Origin: an uncultured Clostridia bacterium
GTDB lineage: Bacteria > Bacillota > Clostridia > Oscillospirales > Acutalibacteraceae
Direction: 5' to 3'
NCBI GenBank assembly: GCA_937888485.1
Contig: CALAQQ010000015.1
Location: 1-13,026, forward strand
Length of the DNA: 13,026 nucleotides
The first letter of the stretch is position 1. Every line of letters starts with the position of its first letter. This document shows positions 6,182 through 12,438 of this stretch, piece by piece. The position numbers and the translations under genes were made by a program. The notes beneath the pieces were generated by a model. The model was not told the DNA's origin. It ran no database searches and saw only the letters and a program-made list of their open reading frames with translations.

Positions 6182-6214
6182 GAATTTCATAATATTTGTT
6201 AGAATTTTCATAAT
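6177..6214. repeat. Two near-identical 17-bp direct repeats, 21-bp period
   Basis: GTTAAGAATTTCATAAT (6177-6193) and GTTAGAATTTTCATAAT (6198-6214) differ by the placement of one base in each homopolymer run. The 21-base period, two turns of the helix, would put both on the same face. They lie between mazF and the plus-strand small ORF, so they could serve either gene as a regulator site. AT-rich chance similarity cannot be excluded. Confidence 0.4.
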
Positions 6215-6236
6215 CAAATCATAATGGTTTGAGTAA

Positions 6237-6265
6237 TTGTTTATTAATTTTTTGGGGAGTAAAAT
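6237..6265 (+). promoter_or_regulatory. Possible promoter of the small-ORF/surface-protein unit
   Basis: TTGTTT (6237-6242) and TAAAAT (6260-6265) are spaced by 17 bases. The predicted start is near 6272, leaving a leader of about 46 bases before the ATG at 6318. It is a moderate match in AT-rich DNA. Confidence 0.4.
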
Positions 6266-6317
6266 ACAGACATAACGAGGGGGACAAACCTCAAAAAAAT
6301 GAAAGGAGTCAGAGAAA

Positions 6318-6476
6318 ATGGGATTGATGCTTCTTGTTTTGTGGCCATATCTTTTAGTGTCGGCACCGTTTCAATTTGCGGGCGCAGCTCTTTCCGGAAT
6401 TTTAGAACCGTTTGGTGATGCGGCAGGCGTGTGGGCAGATTATTTTTCAAATATTACAGATATCATGTGTATGTGA
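6318..6476 (+). CDS. Small hydrophobic protein of 52 residues, uncharacterised
   Basis: An ATG at 6318 follows a good AAGGAGT ribosome site (6303-6309) and opens a 52-codon frame ending in TGA at 6474-6476. The product is hydrophobic from residue 2 to about 29 (GLMLLVLWPYLLVSAPFQF, then AGAALSGIL) and ends in a more polar tail with aspartates and Trp39. It is therefore probably membrane-inserted, with a single membrane segment or a loosely hydrophobic helix. It stops 9 bases before the next ATG, so the two are probably co-translated. I do not recognise the family. Support is the ribosome site, a plausible membrane peptide and tight linkage; the lack of any homology statement keeps confidence moderate. 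It could be a small membrane peptide acting with the downstream surface protein, or a leader peptide. Confidence 0.6.
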   Translation: MGLMLLVLWPYLLVSAPFQFAGAALSGILEPFGDAAGVWADYFSNITDIMCM

Positions 6477-6485
6477 GGGGACATT

Positions 6486-7294
6486 ATGAAAAAAATTCTT
6501 GCAGTTTTATTGGTGGTAACAACAGTTCTTTTTTCATTTTCAGTAAACGGATTTGCAACGGAAAACGGAGAGGAATTTTTTTCAAGGAAATTAAGCTGTT
6601 TGATGGCTTTATAGCTCTTGATTATTCGGGTTTTTATACAAATGATGAATATTGTTTTGAGTTAAAAGAAATTGAAAGTGAAACAACTATAATCTTATCG
6701 CATGGTTGTTATGGGGAGTTCTGCGATTCAGGGGAAAAAATTATTTTTAGTATTAACAATGAAGATTTTGTTGCTGACTCTGTTTACAGTTTTGTTGTGA
6801 AACAAAATGGTATAACGGTTATGAACAGAGAGTTTACCGCTTCGGAGGTTATGGCAACTGTTCCAGAGTTTACAAATTCAGAATACTATATCAATGAACT
6901 TGAAGAAAAAGACATGACGGAAGAAATACTTGTTCCTGTTGACTTTGATGAAACGCTTGTGCTTTTGAGTATGTATGAGAACAGTAGTGTTGGTGAAAGC
7001 AAAAGTATTATCGATATAGAAGGTTTGGTTATTAAAACAAGAGAACGTGGATGGTTTGAACATGCGCTTAAAGATTCTAACGGAAATACTTTTGATAAAG
7101 CCAAGTTCTGTGTCAACAAAAACATACCGAACTCATTTCCTGATGCTTTAAAATTATCTTTCAAAAAATATATGATCGGTGCCGAAGAATCGTTACAGTT
7201 CATAGGGGTTATACCGAGTATGATTATAGGACCGATTGCATTTCCTTTTTTACTTATTGGATTTATTGTTACATTTCCTTTTCAGATTATATAA
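6486..7294 (+). pseudogene. Secreted/surface protein gene split by a frameshift at a T7 run
   Basis: The ATG at 6486 follows GAGGGG and begins a typical signal peptide (MKKILAVLLVVTTVLFSFS, then VNGFA). This frame reads on for only 42 codons and stops at TAG. At the seven T at 6576-6582 a different frame, open from 6431 to the TAA at 7292-7294, takes over. Adding one T joins the two: EEFFFKEIKLFDGF reads straight through and gives one protein of 269 residues. The downstream frame has no well-placed start of its own near the junction. The rebuilt protein has a signal peptide, an acidic Ser/Thr-containing extracellular part, and a hydrophobic C-terminal segment (SMIIGPIAFPFLLIGFIVTF), as in an anchored surface protein. 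The family is not recognised. The cause may be a sequencing or assembly error, phase variation, slippage during expression, or true loss. Codon use is more AT-rich than in neighbouring genes, which hints at accessory origin. Confidence 0.72.
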
Positions 7295-7334
7295 TCATAA
7301 CTAAATCGACATCCATTTTTTGTCCATAATAAAT

Positions 7335-7383
7335 AAAGAAACCGATGTGATTATTCATCAGAATTTTCACATCGGTTTTCTTT
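7335..7383. terminator. Bidirectional terminator shared by convergent genes, overlapping the glycosylase stop codon
   Basis: ACCGATGTGA (7341-7350) pairs perfectly with TCACATCGGT (7367-7376), and flanking A-rich and T-rich sequence extends the stem. On the plus strand it is followed by TTTCTTT; on the minus strand by TTCTTTATTTATT. Its loop and right arm lie inside the last codons and stop (7351-7353) of the minus-strand glycosylase gene. Confidence 0.85.
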
Positions 7384-7851
7384 GATTATTTTCCATGTTT
7401 CAACAAGTTTATTAATATCCCATGCCGCATTTGCAGGACTTGTTGACGGCAGACATACTGCCTTTATTCCCGTTTTCGGATAAGTATATTTGTTATAGTA
7501 TTTTTCAGCCGTTTTTCCGTTGACAAAAATACGGTTAACCTTGCTGTTTTCAATGATAATACTAAGGTCGTTTGCGGTAACATCGGATATCGAACTGTCT
7601 GAACTTCCGACTATTTCACACGATGCGATAACATCCCACAAAGCCAGATTGTTTTCAAGGATAAGCATTTTCTTTTCTTCAACAGTCAACGGCTTTGGTG
7701 TTTTGTAAATTTCTGCAAGAACTGACCAGAATCTGTTCTGGGGATGACCGTAGAAAAATGCGGCTTCTCGTGATTTGACCGACGGGAATGAACCGAGAAT
7801 GAGTGTTTTTGAGTTTTTGTCAAACAACGGGGGAATGGGGTGAACTATCAT
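7351..7851 (-). CDS. DNA-deoxyinosine (hypoxanthine) glycosylase, uracil-DNA glycosylase superfamily
   Basis: The 166-residue product belongs to the uracil-DNA glycosylase superfamily and most resembles the hypoxanthine-DNA glycosylase group (family 6). These enzymes remove deaminated adenine (hypoxanthine) from DNA to start base excision repair. Visible signatures are HPIPPLFD (4-11), LILGSFPSVKSREAAFFYGH (17-36), PQNRFW (37-42) and LPSTSPANA near the C-terminal third. Asn39 in PQNRFW sits at the position I recall as the catalytic Asn of the archaeal family 6 enzyme. Length and full coverage indicate an intact enzyme. The ATG overlaps the stop of ribU (ATGA at 7848-7851), and an AAAGGTG ribosome site lies in the end of ribU. 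Translation is therefore likely coupled, and the gene shares the FMN-riboswitch transcript. A Mug-type G:T/U specificity is the main alternative. Confidence 0.88.
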   Translation of the reverse strand: MIVHPIPPLFDKNSKTLILGSFPSVKSREAAFFYGHPQNRFWSVLAEIYKTPKPLTVEEKKMLILENNLALWDVIASCEIVGSSDSSISDVTANDLSIIIENSKVNRIFVNGKTAEKYYNKYTYPKTGIKAVCLPSTSPANAAWDINKLVETWKIIKENRCENSDE

Positions 7852-8417
7852 TCTTTATCTGCACCTTTGATATATTTTTTGAGAACCTTTGAAATCGGAA
7901 GAAACACCGCAAAGGTAACAGCGGAATTGATTCCTGCCTTGAGAAGATTGAACGGAATAATTGCCGGAATGAGCATGCCGATAACAGCCTTAGTGCCTGC
8001 GCCCATAAAAATTCCCGTAAAAACAAGATTGAGGGGAATCATAACTATCGTCATTGCAACCGAGCCGATAACAAGACCTGTAATAAGACTTGCAGTTGTT
8101 TTCTTTTTCTTGTAAATGCATGAAGCGGTGAGAACAAGCACAGATGAAGCTATAAAATGCATAAGGAAGCCTATCCATCCGCTTGATGCACTGACTGTAA
8201 TTGCCTGAATGATACATACTGCAAGCAGAACAACAATGCCCGAAACAGGTCCGAGAAGCATTGAACCGATAAGAACAGGTATGTCAGCGGCGTCGTATTC
8301 AAGAAAAGGCGCTGCAGGTATCAGCGGAAATCTGATAACGTAGAGCGATACGATTGAAAGCGCGGTGAGCATTGCCATTACAGCGGTTTTGATGACTTTT
8401 TGTTGGTTGTTTTTCAT
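7848..8417 (-). CDS. ribU: Riboflavin ECF transporter S component RibU
   Basis: The 189-residue membrane protein has about six hydrophobic segments and the RibU signature FLEYDAADIPVLIGSMLLGP (38-57), whose conserved acidic and Pro residues line the riboflavin site. An AxxxA pattern in the first helix (Ala15, Ala19) is the usual contact with the EcfT subunit. RibU binds riboflavin and works with a shared EcfA-EcfA'-EcfT energising module, which is not in this window. The frame is open upstream to 8540, but the ATG at 8417 is chosen because AAGGAGA precedes it correctly and the upstream frame runs through the riboswitch. An FMN riboswitch directly upstream independently supports the function. 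The 3' end overlaps the glycosylase gene by four bases. Confidence 0.95.
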   Translation of the reverse strand: MKNNQQKVIKTAVMAMLTALSIVSLYVIRFPLIPAAPFLEYDAADIPVLIGSMLLGPVSGIVVLLAVCIIQAITVSASSGWIGFLMHFIASSVLVLTASCIYKKKKTTASLITGLVIGSVAMTIVMIPLNLVFTGIFMGAGTKAVIGMLIPAIIPFNLLKAGINSAVTFAVFLPISKVLKKYIKGADKE

Positions 8418-8423
8418 GTTAAA

Positions 8424-8440
8424 TCTCCTTTCCTCGGAGA
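8424..8440 (-). promoter_or_regulatory. Short hairpin covering the ribU ribosome binding site
   Basis: In the minus-strand RNA, UCUCC (8440-8436) can pair with GGAGA (8428-8424) around a 7-base loop, hiding most of the ribU Shine-Dalgarno. With only 5 bp it is a weak element, but it may reduce translation in transcripts that pass the terminator. Confidence 0.35.
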
Positions 8441-8441
8441 T

Positions 8442-8475
8442 GCCGAAAAAACAAAAACCCTGCAAAAATGCAGGG
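8442..8475 (-). terminator. FMN riboswitch intrinsic terminator
   Basis: On the minus strand CCCTGCA (8475-8469) and TGCAGGG (8464-8458) form a 7-bp stem with a small T loop, followed by the run TTTTTGTTTTTT. It lies between the aptamer and the ribU start, as expected of a transcriptional OFF switch. A second CTGCATTTTT (8489-8480) upstream duplicates the left arm and could form a competing pairing. AUGCCGA (8499-8493) can pair with UCGGCAU (8446-8440) around the whole terminator. Confidence 0.9.
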
Positions 8476-8497
8476 CGTAAAAATGCAGAATATCGGC

Positions 8498-8609
8498 ATT
8501 CTCTTTCATCCGGACTATACCGTCGGTTGCGGAATTTCACCGCATCAGCTACTTAAAAGTAGTTCGTGGACTCTACCACCGGTGGGGAATCTCACCCCGC
8601 CCCGAGAAC
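8498..8609 (-). promoter_or_regulatory. FMN riboswitch (RFN element) controlling ribU
   Basis: The minus strand carries the conserved RFN aptamer. Stem P1 pairs GUUCUC (8609-8604) with GAGAAU (8503-8498). Inside it are GGGGCGGGGUGAGAUUCCCC, ACCGGUGGUA, GAUGCGGUGAAAUUCCGCAACCGACGGUAUAGUCCGGAUGAAAGAG in broken blocks that match the consensus order; the variable stem is CGAACUACUUUUAAGUAGCUG-like. FMN binding to this class stops transcription or translation of riboflavin synthesis and uptake genes. Here a terminator follows, so high FMN should shut off ribU and the overlapping glycosylase gene. Confidence 0.96.
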
Positions 8610-8622
8610 TTTTATTGATTTT

Positions 8623-8650
8623 ATTATAATACTTGCTGTGATTTTGTCAA
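8623..8650 (-). promoter_or_regulatory. Promoter of the FMN riboswitch-ribU operon
   Basis: On the minus strand a perfect TTGACA (8645-8650) and a perfect TATAAT (8623-8628) are spaced by 16 bases. The predicted start is near 8616, about 7 bases before aptamer stem P1, so the transcript begins almost at the riboswitch. Confidence 0.85.
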
Positions 8651-8680
8651 TAAAAATATCGAAAATAACAAAATTTGAGT

Positions 8681-8709
8681 TTGTGTTTTATATAAATTTA
8701 TGCTACAAT
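8681..8709 (+). promoter_or_regulatory. Promoter of the yhaM operon, extended -10
   Basis: TTGTGT (8681-8686) and TACAAT (8704-8709) are spaced by 17 bases, and TGC directly before TACAAT gives an extended -10 (TGn). The predicted start is near 8716. A TATAAT at 8713-8718 is an alternative -10 with a weaker upstream box. Confidence 0.6.
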
Positions 8710-8747
8710 AGATATAATTAGAAATATTGCCCGAAAGGATGATATAT

Positions 8748-9731
8748 ATGAACTTCACTCCCGTCGGAGGGGCAGGAGCTCACGAAGGTTTCTGTCTTAT
8801 AAAATCGGTTGAAAAAAAGCTCACGGCAAAGGGCGTTCCCTATCTCGATCTGGTTCTTGCCGATAACATCGGTGAAATCAGCGCAAAGCTCTGGGACTAC
8901 AAGGAGTCGCCGACAAATCAATATGATAAGTCAGATTTTGTGAAGGTAAGAGGCACTTATGTTCCTTTTAACGATACCATGCAGTTCAGAGTTGAACGTA
9001 TCCGCCAGGTTTTGCCCGAAGATAATGTTATGATTGAGGATTACGTTCCGTCGGCATGCCTTACGGGAGAAGTTATGCTTGCCGAGGTTGAAAAAATCGT
9101 TGATTCATTCAGGGATGAAGAACTCAGAAAGCTTGTTTTTGCCGTTATTGAGGAATACAGAGAAAAAATCCTCTATTGGCCCGCCGCAAAAAATCTTCAC
9201 CATGCGGTAAGAAGCGGTCTGCTTATGCATACCCTTTCTATTTTGAGACTTGCGGAAAGCGTTTGCAGAATTTATAAATTTGTTAATTTCGAACTTCTTT
9301 GCGCAGGTGCAATTCTTCACGATATCGCAAAAATGGATGAAATAGATGTTTCTTCAACGGGTATTGCAAGTGAATACACAACAAAAGGCAACCTTCTCGG
9401 CCATCTCGTTATGGGTGCGATAAATATTGACAGAATAGGCAGAAATCTCGGCGTATCCGATGAAACGTTAACCCTTGTTGAGCATATGCTCATTTCTCAC
9501 CACGGCACTCCCGAATTCGGCGCGGCAAAGCTTCCGATGTTTATCGAAGCGGAGCTTCTTTCCGAGCTCGACTTAATGGATGCCCGTCTTTATGAAATGC
9601 GTCAGGCGGTTGATGCCGTTGAAGAAGGCGCATTCACTCCCAGACAGTGGGCGCTTGAAAACAGAAATCTTTTTAACCACGGCAGAGCATACAGCGGCGG
9701 CGTGGAATTAATGAAGGAGGAAAATGCATGA
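8748..9731 (+). CDS. yhaM: 3'-5' exoribonuclease YhaM family (OB-fold plus HD domain)
   Basis: The 327-residue product aligns in layout with Bacillus subtilis YhaM, a 3'-5' exonuclease of RNA (and single-stranded DNA) that needs divalent metal and trims short RNAs. Residues 14-90 are the OB-fold nucleic acid binding part (GEISAKLWD at 42-50, FVKVRGTY at 64-71). Residues 145-310 hold the HD domain, with metal and catalytic candidates His161, His191-Asp192 in ILHDIAKMDE, His219 in GNLLGHLV, His251-252 in ISHHG, and Asp275 or Asp278. The start at 8748 is chosen because AAAGG at 8734-8738 has normal spacing to it; the earlier TTG at 8727 lacks a site, and an ATG at 8739 directly abuts the AAAGG. 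It is the first gene of an operon and overlaps the next gene by ATGA at 9728-9731. Confidence 0.93.
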   Translation: MNFTPVGGAGAHEGFCLIKSVEKKLTAKGVPYLDLVLADNIGEISAKLWDYKESPTNQYDKSDFVKVRGTYVPFNDTMQFRVERIRQVLPEDNVMIEDYVPSACLTGEVMLAEVEKIVDSFRDEELRKLVFAVIEEYREKILYWPAAKNLHHAVRSGLLMHTLSILRLAESVCRIYKFVNFELLCAGAILHDIAKMDEIDVSSTGIASEYTTKGNLLGHLVMGAINIDRIGRNLGVSDETLTLVEHMLISHHGTPEFGAAKLPMFIEAELLSELDLMDARLYEMRQAVDAVEEGAFTPRQWALENRNLFNHGRAYSGGVELMKEENA

Positions 9732-10756
9732 GAAACCATGAAGTAACCAAGGTGCAGCCTTTGCTTAAGGAGGACGGAAGCCTCAGAGAACCCGGTTGGT
9801 CAAAACAGCTTTATCAGGTATATGACCGCAATGCAATCAAAGCTCCGAAGTTCAGAATAAAGGAATGGGACTATTATCTCGTTATTTCCGAAAAGAATAA
9901 TTTCGGTGTTGCATTCACAATTTCCGATGACGGATATATCGGTCTGCAGTCTGCAACCCTTCTTGATTTTTCAAAGCCCTGGGAGCATACGGAAACAATC
10001 CTCAATGCTCTTCCCATGGGTAAATTCAAGCTTCCTTCAACAAGCGCAAAGGGTGATACGGTTTATCACGATAAGCGTCTTGACATGGAATTTCAGGTAA
10101 CCGAGGGCAAGCGCAGAATAGTCTGCAACTTTAAAAAATTCTGCGAAGGCAAGGATTTTTATTGTGACATAACTCTTGAACAGCCCGATATGGAAACAAT
10201 GGTCATCGCAACTCCCTGGAAGGAAAAGAAAACCGCTTTCTATTATAATCAGAAAATCAACTGCATGAGAGCAAGCGGAAAGGCTGTTTTTGACGGCAAG
10301 GAATATGTGTTTGACCCCTCAACCGATTTCGGTACTCTTGACTGGGGCAGAGGTGTCTGGACCTATGATAACACCTGGTATTGGGGTTCGGGTAACATGG
10401 ATATCGACGGCCATGCATTTGGCTTCAATATCGGTTACGGCTTCGGTGATACGACCGCCGCAAGCGAAAATATGCTTTTCTATGACGGAAAATGCCATAA
10501 GCTTGATGATGTAACATTCAATATTCCCGCAAGCGGATATACCGACCCATGGACATTCACATCGAGCGACGGCAGATTCGAGATGGAATTCGTTCCCATC
10601 ATCGACCGTGCCGCAAAGATAGATGTCAAGGTTATCATCACCGACCAGCATCAGGTTTTCGGCAGAATGAGCGGAAAAGCAATTCTCGATGACGGAACAG
10701 TCATTGAGGTAAAAGATTGCCTTTGCTTTGCAGAGGATGTACATAACAAATATTAA
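9728..10756 (+). CDS. DUF2804 family protein, function unknown
   Basis: The 342-residue protein matches what I know of the DUF2804 family. It is rich in aromatic and Gly residues with recurring strands and has no signal peptide or membrane segment, so it is predicted cytoplasmic. Characteristic blocks are DWGRGVW (205-211), WYWGSG (217-222), GFNIGYGFGD (232-241) and ASEN (245-248). An N-terminal block reads LLKEDGSLREPGWSKQ (12-27). No catalytic role is established to my knowledge; the beta-rich pattern resembles lipocalin-like or carotenoid-hydratase-like folds, but that is a guess. The start codon overlaps the yhaM stop, with AAGGAGGA at 9714-9721 as ribosome site, and prmA follows after 12 bases, so it is made together with RNA and translation-related proteins. 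Length and motifs suggest an intact gene. Confidence 0.85.
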   Translation: MRNHEVTKVQPLLKEDGSLREPGWSKQLYQVYDRNAIKAPKFRIKEWDYYLVISEKNNFGVAFTISDDGYIGLQSATLLDFSKPWEHTETILNALPMGKFKLPSTSAKGDTVYHDKRLDMEFQVTEGKRRIVCNFKKFCEGKDFYCDITLEQPDMETMVIATPWKEKKTAFYYNQKINCMRASGKAVFDGKEYVFDPSTDFGTLDWGRGVWTYDNTWYWGSGNMDIDGHAFGFNIGYGFGDTTAASENMLFYDGKCHKLDDVTFNIPASGYTDPWTFTSSDGRFEMEFVPIIDRAAKIDVKVIITDQHQVFGRMSGKAILDDGTVIEVKDCLCFAEDVHNKY

Positions 10757-10768
10757 TCGGAGATAAAA

Positions 10769-11695
10769 ATGGATTGGACAGAAATTAAAATAACAGTCAG
10801 CGCGGATGACGTTGACAAAGCAGGGGATATAGCCTCCATGGTTGTTCCCTACGGAATTTATATTGAAGATTACCGCACTCTTGAGCAGGAAGCATGGGAG
10901 ATTGCGAGAATCGACCTTATTGATGAAGATTTGCTTGCAAAAGACAGAAGCAAGGGAATAGTTCATGTTTATATTTCGCCCGAAGAAAATCCCGCCGAGG
11001 CTGTATCGTTCCTCAAAGAAAGATATGTTGCAGAGGGTATCGACTGCGAAATTGATGAGTCGCTCTGCAAAAATGCCGATTGGGAAAATAATTGGAAGAA
11101 ATATTTCAAGCCGATGCCGATTGGTGAAAGACTTCTCATCCGACCCATCTGGGAGGATGAATATGACGCCATGGGCAGAGCTGTTCTTCATCTTGAACCG
11201 GGTCTTGCCTTCGGTTCGGGAACTCACGATACAACCCGTCTTTGTCTTGAAACGCTTGAAAAATATGCATATCCCGGCAAAACAGTTCTCGATGTCGGAT
11301 GCGGAAGCGGTATTCTTTCCGTTGCATCGCTTCTTCTCGGTGCAGACAGCGCTGTCGGTGTTGATATCGATGCTCTTGCAGTTAAAACAGCAAAGGAAAA
11401 CGGCAAAACAAACGGTTTTGACGAACCGAAATTCACCGTTCTCAAGGGTTCAACAACCGATAAGGTAACAGGCAAATTTGATATAATTGCCGCAAATATA
11501 GTTGCCGATATAATCATCGGTCTTTGCAAAAATGTTAAGGATTTCATGAATCCCGATGCTGTTTTCATCACTTCGGGCATCATCGTTCCCAGAGAAGAGG
11601 ATGTTCTTGCGGCATTTGCGGAAAACAGACTCGAGGTTATTGCACGCCATGAAAGCGGCGGTTGGCTTTGCTTTGAGGCAAAGGCGGCGAAATGA
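10769..11695 (+). CDS. prmA: Ribosomal protein L11 methyltransferase PrmA
   Basis: The 308-residue product is a class I SAM-dependent methyltransferase of the PrmA family, which trimethylates ribosomal protein L11 in the cytoplasm. Residues 1-100 form the substrate-recognition part. WENNWKKYFKP (105-115), PGLAFGSGTHDTT (144-156), the SAM-binding VLDVGCGSGILS (173-184), GVDID (197-201) and AANIVADII (241-249) are all in the expected order, the last replacing the common NILA form. Length fits the family (about 290-315). The ATG at 10769 follows CGGAGA. Its stop overlaps the start of the next gene (ATGA at 11692-11695), so it is part of the yhaM operon. In many Firmicutes prmA neighbours dnaJ or the 16S rRNA methyltransferase rsmE; neither is here. 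Confidence 0.96.
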   Translation: MDWTEIKITVSADDVDKAGDIASMVVPYGIYIEDYRTLEQEAWEIARIDLIDEDLLAKDRSKGIVHVYISPEENPAEAVSFLKERYVAEGIDCEIDESLCKNADWENNWKKYFKPMPIGERLLIRPIWEDEYDAMGRAVLHLEPGLAFGSGTHDTTRLCLETLEKYAYPGKTVLDVGCGSGILSVASLLLGADSAVGVDIDALAVKTAKENGKTNGFDEPKFTVLKGSTTDKVTGKFDIIAANIVADIIIGLCKNVKDFMNPDAVFITSGIIVPREEDVLAAFAENRLEVIARHESGGWLCFEAKAAK

Positions 11696-12357
11696 TGAAT
11701 ATTCAGGAAGAATTAAAAGCTTTTCTTTTGGAAAAAGGCGTTGCTGATGTCGGTTTTTTCAAGGTTGAAGACGGAGAGGAAAGCTTGCCTTACGGCATGA
11801 GTATCGTTGCAAGACTTTCCGACAGCATAATCGATGAAATCGAGGATGAGCCTACGCATACATATTTCAATCATTACCGCAATGTCAATGCGTTTATCGA
11901 TTCAATGCTCCTGCAGGCAGGAATGTTTCTTCAGAGAAAGGGTTATAAATATATAACCGTTGCCGCATCGCAGAGTATCAATAAAGACGGCTGGAATTAT
12001 ATGGCGAGATATTCCCACAAAAAAGGAGCCTGCCTTGCAGGGCTCGGCTCGATAGGAAGAAATTCGCTTTTCCTTCATAACGAATACGGAAGTTATGTCC
12101 GTCTCGGAACGCTTTTCACGGACTGCCCGTTTGATTGCGATAACACTCTGTCGGAGGGCGTATGCACGGGATGCGATATCTGCGTCAAAGCTTGTCCCGC
12201 AAAGGCAATTAAGGGCGGCGAATGGACTCCCGAAACTCCGAGGGAAGAGATTTTTGACCCTGAAGCCTGCAGTCAGTATATGAAAACTAAATTTCAGAAA
12301 ATCGGAAGAGGAGCCGTCTGCGGAATATGTATGAAGGTTTGTCCCTACGGGGAATGA
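11692..12357 (+). CDS. Short QueG-like 4Fe-4S double-cluster protein
   Basis: The 221-residue product resembles the core of epoxyqueuosine reductase QueG and related reductive-dehalogenase-type proteins. AGLGSIGRNSLFLHNEYGSY (116-135) with VRLGTLFTD (136-144) is the conserved cofactor-region block of that group. CTGCDICVKACP (158-169) gives Cys158, 161, 164 and 168; Cys193 with CGICMKVCP (210-218) supplies the second 4Fe-4S set. It lacks the C-terminal HEAT-like part of full QueG (about 380 residues) and is shorter N-terminally, so it should not be called QueG. It is probably a cytoplasmic redox protein of unknown substrate. It starts at ATGATG overlapping the prmA stop, and either ATG may be used. 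The C-terminus ends soon after the last cluster motif, exactly where a heptamer repeat begins, so the original end may have been altered. Confidence 0.8.
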   Translation: MMNIQEELKAFLLEKGVADVGFFKVEDGEESLPYGMSIVARLSDSIIDEIEDEPTHTYFNHYRNVNAFIDSMLLQAGMFLQRKGYKYITVAASQSINKDGWNYMARYSHKKGACLAGLGSIGRNSLFLHNEYGSYVRLGTLFTDCPFDCDNTLSEGVCTGCDICVKACPAKAIKGGEWTPETPREEIFDPEACSQYMKTKFQKIGRGAVCGICMKVCPYGE

Positions 12358-12390
12358 ATGCAGAACGAAGAATGCAGAACGCAGAATGGC
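12352..12390. repeat. Heptanucleotide tandem repeat overlapping a stop codon
   Basis: Five 7-base units run from 12356: GAATGCA, GAACGAA, GAATGCA, GAACGCA, GAATGGC, preceded by a partial GAAT at 12352. The array overlaps the final Glu codon and TGA of the QueG-like gene. Imperfect GAATGNA heptamers of this kind recur between genes in some Clostridia; this comes from memory and cannot be checked here. Confidence 0.75.
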
Positions 12391-12438
12391 GTGTTAGACT
12401 TCGGGAACAAAGTGTCTGCACACCGCCACTTCAAGTAG

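Noticed and set aside
6576..6590. Programmed -1 ribosomal frameshift at the T7 run
   Set aside because: In the signal-peptide frame the codons are GAA TTT TTT TCA, so neither possible heptamer allows both tRNAs to re-pair after a -1 slip, and no strong downstream stem was seen; slippage of the polymerase or tract-length change is more likely.
8418..8540. N-terminal extension of RibU
   Set aside because: These codons run through the riboswitch aptamer and terminator and lack a ribosome site; RibU proteins start near the chosen Met.
10319..11227. Minus-strand open frame of 302 codons
   Set aside because: It lies entirely opposite the DUF2804 and prmA genes, which have clear family motifs and ribosome sites; its translation shows no recognisable domain and no ribosome site was seen.
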